Positions 37,348 through 64,000 of a stretch of 64,000 nucleotides of DNA are shown here, in pieces (positions within the stretch are counted from its first letter, which is position 1; each line of letters opens with the position of its first letter). Source of the stretch: Chrysomallon squamiferum (lineage: Eukaryota > Mollusca > Gastropoda > Neomphalida > Peltospiridae). The translations under genes and the position numbers were made by a program. Under the pieces are notes generated by a model that ran no database searches, had not been told where the DNA came from, and was given only the letters and a program-made list of their open reading frames with translations. The stretch lies in NCBI GenBank assembly GCA_012295275.1, contig CM022669.1, forward strand, positions 2,225,140-2,289,139, in the 5' to 3' direction.

Positions 37348-37632
37348 CCAGAGTTGGTTCTTGTCTGTGGGAAACCTAGGCATCCACAGAACCGAGGGTC
37401 TGCTGAAAGAGAAAACTGTGACATGAAAGATGTGCTTGTTTGTTGGTTAGGCGATAAGAATGCAAATGAAAGGACTGTTGAACTCAAATTTGTTCAGTTT
37501 CAGAATTCCAGACTTTACAGTAAAATTAAGTGTTCCCTATTTGTGGAACTTCAGGGGTCTGGTGCTTGCACTGGCCAGTCATCATCTAGCCTCCTGGAAT
37601 TTTCCATAATGCAGAGGATGATATACTTGTAG
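37348..37632 (+). pseudogene. Integrase C-terminal fragment (KRBA2-like, retroelement-derived)
   Basis: A 94-codon plus-strand frame contains CGKPRHPQNRGSAERENCDM, followed by a Leu-Lys-Phe-Val-Gln-Phe-Gln segment. This matches the distal rve integrase core found in KRAB-A domain-containing 2-like and gypsy-type proteins (GKPRHPQSQGSVERANGDIK-type motif, with the catalytic Glu in the SxER block). It begins right after a stop codon at 37345 and ends at 37632, so only a short 3' piece remains, with no LTRs or other domains. A dead retroelement relic. Confidence 0.7.
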
Positions 37633-38142
37633 AATCTGCACTGCCATCTTCCTAAATGAATCATATATTACACATACTTTCTGAAATTTCCAGGAATTAT
37701 ACATATTTCCTTAACGTGTATGTGAGATAAGAGAAAGTGTTATAAATTTTTATTTTCAGCATTCTGTTTGTTATCAATAATTTATTGAACTGTTGCGACA
37801 TAAATTACTATTACTACTTCTAATAATAACTGATGGATTAAAATTGTGTATGTGTGTCTCCATCTATTTTAAGAAAGTAGTACTAAAAATAAAAAACAAA
37901 CACAGTAACTATTGAAAATAGTATATTTAAAGATTAGCAATTCACATATTGTGTAGATGTGTGTAAGAGAATTTACCAGTATGTAACACAGCAGCTGGTA
38001 AATAACAATATTCATAAGAGAATAATAATTTTATATTAAGACAAAAGTTTGTAAAATATTCATCATAGATAAAAATATATTTGACAACTGATAAATATTT
38101 ATATATATAAATTGATATATAATATGTAAATCATAAATAAAA

Positions 38143-38364
38143 TAACTGTCCATTAACAGTAAATCATTGTCCATATAAATAATATTATATTGATGTAGGT
38201 TTCACCCTTCTACCATTAAAAAAAGTTTTCTTAAAAAAATTTGCTGTAAAAAATTTTTTAACTGTCCATTAACAGTAAATCATTGTCCATATAAATAATA
38301 TTATATTGATGTAGGTTTCACCCTTCTACCATAAAAAAAGTTTTCTTAAAAAAATTTGCTGTAA
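38143..38364. repeat. Tandem duplication, 116-bp unit, two near-identical copies
   Basis: The unit starting TAACTGTCCATTAACAGTAA occurs at 38143 and again at 38259 and ends in TTTGCTGTAA. The copies differ by about one indel in an A-run. A recent duplication in noncoding DNA. Confidence 0.92.
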
Positions 38365-41300
38365 TTAATTAATTTATTCTTGTTGTTATTTCTGTTTCCT
38401 TTTAATGGGTATGTTGCTTTTGTTGTTCTTAAATACGCAAAAGTTGATTAACCAATAAAAAAACATCTTAAATTTGAGGAGGAATAAAATGTATTTCCGC
38501 ATATCTGAAATAAAAAGTTTATTTAAAAAAAATAAAAAAATAAAAAACCAAACAAAAAACCAACAAATCTTTTATGTTAAGAAGATAAGATGTAATGTCG
38601 AAATTTCAATTTATAATAATTATTTTATATATTAGTTTGGTTTAAATGAAACTTCTTGGAAAACATTAAACATTTTTGGATTATTTAAAATTAAGATTTT
38701 AAATTATACAAAACAATGAAAAGAATTGGTATCTTGAAATAATATTATGTATGTATGTTTATGTATTATAAATTGTGTACAATCAGGTATAAGTATATGT
38801 AATCAAAGGCAGAAAGATAGAAAGCAAGATCTAAATAGACACAGATAATATGGAATGTTGCCAGTATATAGGTCAATTAGGTACATGTCTGTATGACAGC
38901 AATATACTACTTCTAAATAACATTTATATGTTAAAATATTACCTTAATTTCAACATAGTGTATGTAAACATATGAAATTCAAAATATACAAATGAAAGCA
39001 CACAAGTTACAAATGAAATCAATTTACAAACATCCATTTGTAAACATATGTGATAAAAAGAGAAAAAATATCCATTATAAGAAAACATCAATTATATATA
39101 CTAGTAAGAAAAATCAAAATACTATAACACACACACATTATTCTATTTTTATTTTATGTATACAGTATGTTAAACACCCTTCCAGCCTATTATCATAATA
39201 AAATATAAAAATAAAATCAGATAATAAACTTCAGTAAATAATGCACAGTGTGAAAATATAAACAGATTAAGTACACTTGATAAATATATTTTCTAACAGA
39301 GAATAACTTTAAAGAAATAAAAATGTTTCATAATATCACTAACAAAGCTGTTTAAGGGATCTCTTTAGTTTCTAGACAAGCCATATACCATTCTGACATC
39401 TGATCTCTTCATTTTGCCACCACATTCATCTAATAAAGAATTCTAATAATGTTTGTATGATATTTCTTGTCAATTTAAAATATATATATAAAATATATAT
39501 AATTTTTAATTAATTATATCAGGTTGCAGTAGTTGTTTTTATGGAATTTATTAAAACAGTGGTAATATAAATACATGTAAATGTGGTTTTCTTTATTGTA
39601 TTTTGCTCTACAAGTTTAATTAAAAAAGATTGTTATTGAGTACTATTCTTTTTACAGTTATTTATCTGTTTTTAAATTTGCCTTAAAAAAATTAATTTAC
39701 GATTTATATATTTTTGTTCTTATATTTATGTTCTTAAATCACACTGTGTAACAAATCTCTTTGGTGTTCATTTCTTAACTTCATGGACAGCAAAATACAA
39801 AGACATCAACATGAATTAAACAACAAAGTGAAAATGTTAAAAAAAAAAATAAAAAAAAAGAATCTTTGAAAGATACAACTAAAGTTTATTATATTTTTTA
39901 CGAGTCTGATGCTCAGGTCAGTGGAGGGTGGTCTCCCTGCAACATTTTTGTTTGTTCTGTATTCTAATATGGATCTCTGATTACAAGACTAAAAGAACAT
40001 TTATCAAAATCCTTAAATCCAACAACAATTATTTTATTTTAAGACTGTAAATACCAGATCTAAAATTGAAGGGTGCTGCCCTTTAATAAGAACCCTGCCG
40101 TGTTACAGCATTAAGAAGCAAAATTAGATGCCAACAGAGCTGGACATTTTCAAAAATGATCCATGCTATTGAAGAAAATAAATAATTTTATCACTATTTT
40201 ATAAAGTAAGGGTTATATAATGAATTAAACTGTTTAAATAAAAAAATACTGATATTTGTTTTCCAAATTTGATTATAACTAAAAATATGTATTTCAAAAA
40301 GTTAAAAAGAAAAATATAATATGAAACAGAAAAATGCAACATATTTTTTAAAAAGCAGTAACAGTTTTAAAAGAAATTAAGTACTTAAAGAATAGTATGT
40401 GTATGTAGTATACTGTCTATATACATGTATGTATGTGTGTGTGTGCATGTGTGTGTTTAGGTATGTATACGTATAACTATTATTACCTGTTAAGATACAT
40501 TATTCAAACATTCCTCATCATGAGTGAATTCAAAGGGGACACCAAGTGTCTCAGTTTCTTACTTTTCCCATGGGCAATCATTTATAATGGAGTTTTATAG
40601 TATATAAGTAAAAATATGTACAGGAAGCAACATTCTGCTATCACATGAAACATATATATTTATTAAGAACAAAATATTCAATATTGTCTATTTCTTGATG
40701 TTTGGGTGTCAATACTTGATAACTAGGATAATTTGGGCTTTTGGGATTTATTGTTCATCCCTTGGAAATCTACTTGATCTGCCCTTGCTCTCATCTCTCA
40801 AGCTAAATCCCTTTTTTGTTTTTTTGTTCACAACAAAGACCAGAACAATGGAATTATGAAAATATTAAAGAATGTTGATCATGAGTTTACTTTTTGATTG
40901 ATATGTAAATAGCCAGATGATTTAACATTTAGAATTCTGCAATCCAGATAGTTATTAACAGTTTCTAAGATTTTAATTTTAATAACAATCACTTAAGAAA
41001 TAATAACCATTATAACTTCACAATCAACAAAAATAATTTGAGAAATAATTCTAATGCTTTCAATTTTAAAAATGCACTGTCTATATTCACTAATTCAATC
41101 AAAAATTTTAAACACGATTACCAACTTCTAAATATTTCATATTTTGAAAAGTATATATATTTACTATTCTAATTACTAAAAAAAAAATTATTATCTATTG
41201 ATTTCGTAATTGAAAAGAACTGTTTTTTTTTTAAACTGGCATTTTTCTTTTTAAGACAAGTGTTTCCCCAACATCTTAAAAAAATCTGAGACAGATACCA

Positions 41301-41642
41301 AACATTTAAATTTATAAAAAAAAGAATGTTATTTCATTAAAAATAACAAAAAACCCCTGCAATGTTTTAATTGTTTAGTTTATAACATTACAACATGCTT
41401 GTTATGGACACACTGATTCTAGTGTTTATCTATTAAACTATCAAAATTTAACTAATTAACATTCCTACTTAATGTATTCAGATCAAGCAAAATATAATTT
41501 AAGAATGATAACAATAATTTCTTAGTTTATAAATTGTTTTTTGTTTTTTTCCTTTTTTCCTTTCTTTCTTTCTTTAACTGACAGTTTCTTAGAAAGAACA
41601 ATTATTTGAAATTTGCTATCCTCATTAAAAAAAGGAAAATCA

Positions 41643-57545
<15,903 letters not shown>

Positions 57546-58267
57546 CTAAACATAACATAAATCATAAATATAGAAATGGTGTTGCTCATACTAGTTTTAT
57601 CCTTAAGGAACATAATTATATGTTTTAGAACATCAATATTAAATATAAGAACTCTGCAATTTGAGGACTTCAACACAACATATTATTATAAACATATAAA
57701 CTCTGTTGCATGTTAGATTCTCATTTAAATCTTAAGGAACAATTATAGTTGGTTTACATGTGTTTTTTCGTTAAGGGACAAGACTAATCAAAATGGAAAT
57801 GTTTCAAATTTCAACATTAAAACTGCCAATGATAACCATAGATACTAAGCATTATAAAACTGTTTAACTTTTGCAGCCCCCAAGGGATATATGCTTCTGC
57901 ATAATAACTTTAAAATATAGAAACCAGTCATAGTTCCTGATATTCTGATTATCAGTAGCATTCCCACACATACTTTTTATTTTATATTATTAAATATATT
58001 TATATTACTTCATCTTTGATTGGATATGTTTGTCAAATAAAATATGGAAATGTATATCAAAACTATTTTTTAATTTATCACTCTATCATTAGTCCAATAC
58101 ATATATACATCCATTATATAAATATAAATTAGACATTTAAGTTAGCCCCAAGCCACATTTGCTTTAGTCAGCTAATTTTAAAAATTGAAATCTAATTAAA
58201 ATCCTGATTCATTTCGACTTTCAGTTGTAAAAAGAAAAACTGTTTTACATAGGTTTAGATTTGATAT

Positions 58268-58271
<4 letters not shown>

Positions 58272-58305
<34 letters not shown>
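58272..58305. repeat. Poly(T) run
   Basis: An uninterrupted run of about 34 T in the probable first intron of the myosin gene. On the minus strand it is poly(A), so a retroposon tail is possible, but no element body was identified. Confidence 0.85.
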
Positions 58306-59367
58306 CACTGAAACTAAATCATTAATTATTTCAAATATCTTCTCAAAAATTTAATTTTTCAGCTGTTTTTAAAATATGGAAAGAACAATATTTATTTTAT
58401 AACACATAGAACATACACTTATAACATCTAAAAAAGTAATAATATGATTTTGCTTTAATTCATTTAAAATATCATCTGTACTAAAGCACTGAAAAAGGTT
58501 TTTGAAAAGTTATTTTGTCATAACAACAAATAAATAAATAAATAAAAACAAAATTTTTATAAATCTTGATTCTAATCTTAGCTGTTTCAAAATTATACAC
58601 AAATATTTTAATTAAAAAATATCAAAATCTGCTCATACTTTTAAACATGTAAGCTATAAATTATACATTTATACCTGTTCAAACTGTGTACATATTTTCT
58701 ATGTATTATATTTTGGGAGTCAAGCTCATGATAAAATAAATTCAGTTTTAAGATTTTTTTTTTTTTTTTTGCTGGTGCATTTAATTTCCAGTTTCAAAGT
58801 ATTTAATTCAGTTAGAGCTAGATTTTTTTTCTATAGAATTTTAAAATATTATTATCTGACATTTTCAGAGATTTAAAAAACATAAAAGTAAAGTTGTTTC
58901 ATTGATCACATGAAATGTGCTGGTATTAATACAGTGACAATTGTTCTTCATTTATGCACTTAACGTTAATCTATTATAAACATCTGAAATATTTTAATAG
59001 TTAAAAAAATAAAAAATAAAAATAGAATTAAAACAAAAACTTAAAGGGAATATATATATATTCAGTTTCCTTCTTCTTCTAAATATATTTTATTACTCAT
59101 GTTTATATAACAGCACCTAGTGTTATCCCGGATATAAATACGAATTATGATGTGGAAAATTATATATTTATTAATTTAGTATATAATAATACATTCATTT
59201 ACATTGTTCATACATTTTTATTCGATGAATTATAAAACGAGTTTAAAATGAAATCTGTCTAAATCAGTTCGTGTTAACATAACAATGGTAAGTCGATCAT
59301 CTGTCAGTCACCGCTTTTCGACGACGGTGTTGACAAAACTAGTCATCCAAAAGTTTAAAATTCTTAC

Positions 59368-59690
59368 CATAATATGATAATGATGAAGTTTCACAACTAT
59401 ATATATATATATAGTTTTTTTATAAACGAAGCTGTTTGTTTAGAAAATACGAGCGATACATTTGGACAGCACTACAATCTGACACTAATTTTTTTTTTTT
59501 ATTATTATTATTTTTTTTGTTTAAGTTTTTAAAACACACATTAAACTTCGAACACTGTCCTACATGCGGAAGTATAAATCATTTTCCGTTCTTGCGCTAA
59601 CATATCCGATTACTGTTCGGAAGCATTCGGGCAGTAGTTGGTAAATAGTCCGACATATTCCGAACGGATTCAAATGAATCGCGTACATTA
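59368..59690 (-). promoter_or_regulatory. Probable myosin promoter and first exon (ATG at 59370-59368)
   Basis: Exon 2 starts in phase 0 with Ala-Tyr-His-Trp-Gln, missing only the extreme N-terminus of myosin Ie/If. Upstream on the minus strand an ATG is followed at once by a donor-like ATG|GTAAGAA, which would give Met-Ala-Tyr-His-Trp. Immediately upstream, 59540-59690 is a cluster of CpGs (TTCGGAA, CCGTTCGGAATATGTCGG, TTAGCGC, CTTCCGC), unusual in this AT-rich DNA and typical of a promoter or leader. Splice pairing and start site are inferred. A longer coding exon further upstream is the alternative. Confidence 0.45.
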
Positions 59691-59698
59691 TTTGTGTA

Positions 59699-59729
<31 letters not shown>

Positions 59730-61759
59730 CTCTCATTAGCAATTAATGTATATATTAATTAGTCGGTGAGAAACAACATCATATAATTACACATCTAATC
59801 AATCAAATAAACATGTCAACATATAAATATTTAATTTCCGTACGAGATCACGGTTTGCTTATTATTCGTGATTGGTCAATTTTATTTTTATTTTTGATTG
59901 TCGACTTGTTTTACTTGCATTATATCTGCAGAGAATCGCAATTCAGTATAGACTGATAGACGAACATAAATATGATTATAAATATTATGTTAATAATAAA
60001 ACGAAGTCTAGATTGATTTGTACAAGTTTAATGAATAAAATATGAAATTTTATGTAATGTTTTAACAGAAGAAACTGCTAAGAATGTACTGTACAATATA
60101 AATAGAATATATATTCTGTGGAAATGGTATAAACATGCAACAGCTTGTTATTCTTAATTTTCCTACATTTATATATATATTTAAAAATAAATTTAAGAGA
60201 TTCACATTATTATTATTTAATAATCTCTTTTCACTACCATAGGCATTCCTTCTTTTAACAAGTGAAATGTGTGATTTCATGGTACAAAACAATTTACTAA
60301 GCATTCTTCTTAGGAATTAAATATTTCTGGTCTTGTTCATTTCTATATTACTGTTAAAAATTGTTGTTAAAATGATTTGTGCCACTATCAGAAAATACAA
60401 GTATAATTTCAAAGGCTAAACATCAAAAAGTAAAACCAAAGTATAAAAATTTATTGTAACTTTTTTTGCTATTACTGAAACATAAAATAAATGTAACGTT
60501 CAATGATTAGGCTGTGTTCCTATAACAGATAGTTTTCACAAAATGAACATGACAGAATACCCCAAACTTACACTTTTACACTTCTCACAATACTGAATTA
60601 TTTTTTGTTTAATGGCTTCAACACTCATTAATTATTAAACATGCTAATGGTGTTTTGTATAATGCTAATGCAACTTACTGTTAATTAACCTGATTTGAAT
60701 AAATTCTGTAAAGCTGCCATAGAATATTTCAATCACTGTATTTGCATAATCTTGCTAAGCTGTATAATAATTGCTGCCTGTTAAACACCATGATGGTAAT
60801 AAAATCTTTGAAAAAAATGTTGTTAATCATATCTGATCTGAGGTATGTACATCTATGCATAGTTTATAACTATCAAATGATAGTTTGTTTTATTTTCTAT
60901 TTAATTTTAACTGGATAAATAAAACGTACATTTTACCGTCACAATATCCAAATGAATGAAAAATCAATCAAATAAAAAAATTAAATATTTCATATTAAAA
61001 CTTCAAAAATGAATTAAAAGTCAACCCCAAAATATAAATGCTTATAAAAATTCCCTGAGTTTTCTCATAATCAAACACTAGACTGATGGGCATCATATTA
61101 ATTTTTCAATACAGTGTTTAGCTGTCACCAATGATTTATGCACACTTTTGCCCAAGTCCCAATTTATTTTTCAACAGATATATCCCTTAGACCATCAGAC
61201 ACCTGCTGAACAGACAGCATTTTTAAAATTATTATTCCACTGCTAAAGTGGATTTGTTTTCTGAAAAATAATTTTATTTTGCTGCTGCTTTATATATTTT
61301 TTGAAGATGTCATTGCCCATTTCCTGCACTGCACACTGCATGCAGTGAGTGTTGTCTGAGAACTGCAATAGCCAAATGCTAGCCCACCAAACTATGTGAG
61401 TTCAAACTATTTGGTACATAATTTTGATAATTAAACATTCAGCATAATTATATATACATTTATGTTTTATAAACACTATATCCTAGCAGACTAGTGACAT
61501 AAAAAAGACGGAGCTCTATTTGGGTTTCAAATGCAATATATTTGCAATTGTATTTTAGGAGAAAGCTGTGATGCTTGCTATAGCAAAGCCTGGCAACAAT
61601 GATTTATGTTTGTTGTGGACACTGGTGTGATGGAAGTGAACAAAAATTATTAAAATGTTAAAACAAAATTGTAATTTTTTATGACATTGGCAAAATAGGG
61701 ACACTTTTGCTCAGCCCCAAAGGTTTCTGTACAAGACAGATACCACTTTATTTATTATT

Positions 61760-62639
61760 ACCGTATATACTTGTGTACAAGGCGACCTTATGTATAAGTC
61801 GATGTGTATTTTAAGACCAAAAATTGCGTCATTTTAGGTATTACTTGTGTATAAGTCGACTGTAGATTCCAGGCACCGTCACTATTTTTAGACCAGTGTG
61901 ACAGTGCCATGAAGGCCTACATTGTATGCCTGCTGTAACATAACTTGCACGAGCTGTAACTTGCACGTGCAATTCAAAGTAAGATAATTTTGGAACCTCA
62001 GCAATATTTTTTTCTATCGAAACTCTGCTACAAGACACGCCCCCGATCCTATTCCTAGTGCGCTAATTGGCCGAGGCTTCGCGCACTTGGCAACCGACTA
62101 GAATAACAAATATGGCGAGAAGTTGAACTGATTTTTGTTGCAGAACGTTTATAGAAATTTAGTTTGTTTTCGATTTGTCGGTAGTGGATATTAATGACGA
62201 CTGCAATATTATTTCACCAAATTCTTTACAATTACACAAGTGAGTTTTGTTTATGAAATTAGGACCGATATTTAGTGCAATTTGGCAGAGAAGTCTGCAT
62301 TCCTAGATCATTGCAAGACGCCGTAAGGCATAACGCCGTACTGATGGTTTTCTCGCTTTAAAATGTATTTTTATGTCATTAAACGAAAGAATATCATGTT
62401 TTACATTCATATTTGGTTTTTTTATTTAATTTTTCAAATTTTGTTTATACGATAAAATTATATTTTTGAAAAGCTGAAAGACCACGATTATTTTAGATGC
62501 ATCCCGTAGCAAAAAATGGTCAAAATGGCGACTCTTCAGCAACAGCTACAAAAGCATTACCTATGTATAAGTCGATCCCCAAAATATTACCTTAATATAG
62601 TCTCCCAAAAATTCGACTTATACACAAGTATATACAGTA
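61760..62639 (+). mobile_element. Inverted-repeat transposon-like element, copy 1 (about 880 bp)
   Basis: The left end is ACCGTATATACTTGTGTA; the right end reads ATACTGTATATACTTGTGTA in reverse complement. Subterminal GTATAAGTCGA motifs occur on both sides (left in plus orientation, right inverted). There is no transposase frame. The interior has a GC-richer block (62030-62125) with ACACGCCCCC, CTAATTGGCC and AAATATGGCG. The family is not named here: the GTATATAC...TATAAG terminus is widespread in animals, but I could not assign a superfamily. Confidence 0.7.
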
Positions 62640-63656
62640 TTTACTAAAGAGAAAGCTGTGCAAAAATATTACAAACTAAATTTCATTGAAGCATTTAATT
62701 AAACCAAATGGAAAATTCTGTTCTAGTTCTATCCTATACTTGCTATTTACCTTTGGCTCAGGAGCAGGATATCTACTCATCTAGATTACATGTATAAAAC
62801 ACAAAATGATGCCCCTTGCTACTTTCTCAACTGGCTGTATAGACCAAACAGCTCCCTCTTAGATTAACAATAGGAGACTTCTCAGAAATAAGAACTAATA
62901 ATCTGATAGATTACAGTTAGAATATTTTGTGCATTATAGTACTAGCCATCCAGTGAAACTAACTTATGAGAATCTTTAAAATGGTAAAATGTTAATATTT
63001 ACATGGCATAAAAAAAATATTTAGCCATATATCAACATGCAAACATGAAATAATAAAAAAATTGAGAATTACATGCACCTATAACATGACATATAATTTT
63101 TTTATATTTTTGTAGTAGGATAGGTCAGTATAAATTGCTGTAATGTATGATAATTTGAATTATTAAAGGTAATTAATATTGTTATATTTTGTGATGAATA
63201 TATTTCAAAAGATCAATATGAACTTTGATGACATCAATTCACTCAACATTTCACATGACCCCCCCTACCCAAACTATTTTAATCCCCTATAATAACGTAG
63301 ACTTGAAATGCTACTACATAAGTTTAAAAAACGTACCATTACAGGTATTCTTTAAAAACAAATTAAAATGTTTGGTTTGGTTTGGAAGGATTACAAAAGC
63401 TTTTTGCTGTAAATGTAAAGAGGTAACCAAGCACATTAGCACTATAGTAAAACTCAATAAGTTTTATTAATGTATGTTTTCTTTCTGAATGAATGTCGTT
63501 ATTATATTACTATTCATGCTGAGAAGAAGCAAGTCCGGTTTCTTTCACTACATCAGAAACATCCATTGTGAACAGAAGTTTCATCCTTTGATTCAGTGCA
63601 GCCACCTTTCAGTATGTCAGCTGAAATTGAAAAATGGCATCATTTAGATAGATTAC

Positions 63657-64000
63657 TTATGTATAAGTCAATGTGTATTTTAAGACCAAAAATTGCGTCA
63701 TTTAGGTATTACTTGTGTATAAGTCGACTGTAGATTCCAGGCACCGTCACTATTTTTAGACCAGTGTGACAGTGCCATGAAGGCCTACTTGTACGCCTAC
63801 TGTAACATAACTTGCACGAGCTGTAACTTGCACGTGCAATTCAAAGTAAGATAATTTCGGAACCTCAGCAATATTTTTTTCTATCGAAACTCTGCTACAA
63901 GACACGCCCCCGATCCTATTCCTAGCGCGCTAATTGGCCGAGGCTTCGCGCACTTGGCAACCGACTAGAATAACAAATATGGCGAGAAGTTGAACTGATT
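63657..64000 (+). mobile_element. Same element, copy 2, 5'-truncated and running off the window
   Basis: Nearly identical to copy 1 from its internal TTATGTATAAGTC (about 61789 in copy 1) onward, in the same orientation and 1.87 kb away. Differences are a few substitutions and small indels. The left terminal repeat is missing. The GC-box/CCAAT/ATGGCG block is retained at 63897-63990. Confidence 0.8.

Larger units (their letters stand above)
25653..41642. other. 16-kb noncoding interval between the LAS2 first coding exon and the 3' end of the myosin gene
   Basis: No intact gene on either strand. It contains microsatellites, a mariner-like element, a broken MULE transposase fragment, an integrase fragment and tandem duplications (listed separately), in AT-rich DNA. 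Part of it may be a long first intron of the LAS2 gene if the promoter candidate at 36480-36900 is its start. 33100-36200 and 38900-41600 show no structure beyond A/T runs and short microsatellites. The 26580-27210 minus-strand frames (62 and 99 codons) are not recognisable as proteins. Confidence 0.55.
57546..64000. other. Upstream region of the myosin gene
   Basis: 57546-59367 is probably the first intron: AT-rich, with a 34-T run and no exon seen. 59368-59690 looks like promoter plus first exon. 59700-61750 is AT-rich noncoding DNA with no recognisable gene. 61760-62639 and 63657-64000 hold copies of one transposon-like element, and 62640-63650 between them shows nothing recognisable beyond an unremarkable 81-codon plus-strand frame. 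Confidence 0.5.

Noticed and set aside
61841-62038. 65-codon minus-strand frame
   Set aside because: Lies inside the inverted-repeat element, is interrupted by changes in the second copy, and matches no known protein.
63225-63470. 81-codon plus-strand frame
   Set aside because: No domain or splice context; chance frame between two transposon copies.

Overview
This is animal (metazoan) nuclear DNA. It is very AT-rich and full of microsatellites (TTA/AAT, TA, TC, CA, GT). Its genes are cut into short exons separated by introns of a few hundred bases to several kb, and transposon remnants lie between and within them. The gene content (a long-tailed class I myosin, a LAS2-family protein, a multi-domain chitin-binding protein), the microsatellite load and the integrase- and MULE-type relics suggest a lophotrochozoan, most likely a cephalopod mollusc. 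That placement is inference; no species-diagnostic sequence was seen.

Three protein-coding genes were reconstructed exon by exon, all on the minus strand. (1) 10920-15763 encodes a peritrophin-A/CBM14 chitin-binding protein of about 563 residues in 4 exons. It has an N-terminal signal or anchor helix, seven cysteine modules and a TATA box upstream. (2) 21335-25603 encodes a LAS2 (lung adenoma susceptibility 2, C18orf54-type) homologue of about 674 residues in 7 coding exons. (3) 41643-57545 encodes a long-tailed myosin I of the Myo1e/Myo1f type: motor, one IQ motif, TH1, proline-rich region and C-terminal SH3. Its 28 exons join in one frame (3372 bp including the stop). A probable first exon carrying only the ATG lies near 59368. 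No intact plus-strand gene was found.

Layout: 1-10.9 kb is a gene-poor stretch with a 56-bp minisatellite, microsatellites, hAT-like fragments, a tRNA-like SINE relic and three high-complexity islands that look like regulatory DNA. 10.9-15.9 kb is the chitin-binding gene. 15.9-21.3 kb is intergenic with old duplicated segments. 21.3-25.65 kb is the LAS2 gene. 25.65-41.6 kb is noncoding, with a mariner-like element, a broken MULE transposase, an integrase fragment, tandem duplications and a possible distant promoter. 41.6-59.4 kb is the myosin gene. 59.4-64 kb holds the probable myosin promoter and two copies of an inverted-repeat element that carries a promoter-like GC-box/CCAAT/YY1-like module.

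The three genes do not form a pathway: an extracellular matrix protein, a protein of unknown biochemistry and an actin motor are simply neighbours. I did not find a clearly new biological system. The best leads are the transposon-borne promoter module, the regulatory-looking islands, the unusual ATG-then-donor first exon of the myosin gene, and structure-prone DNA (a 48-bp palindrome and a long alternating purine/pyrimidine tract) in myosin introns.
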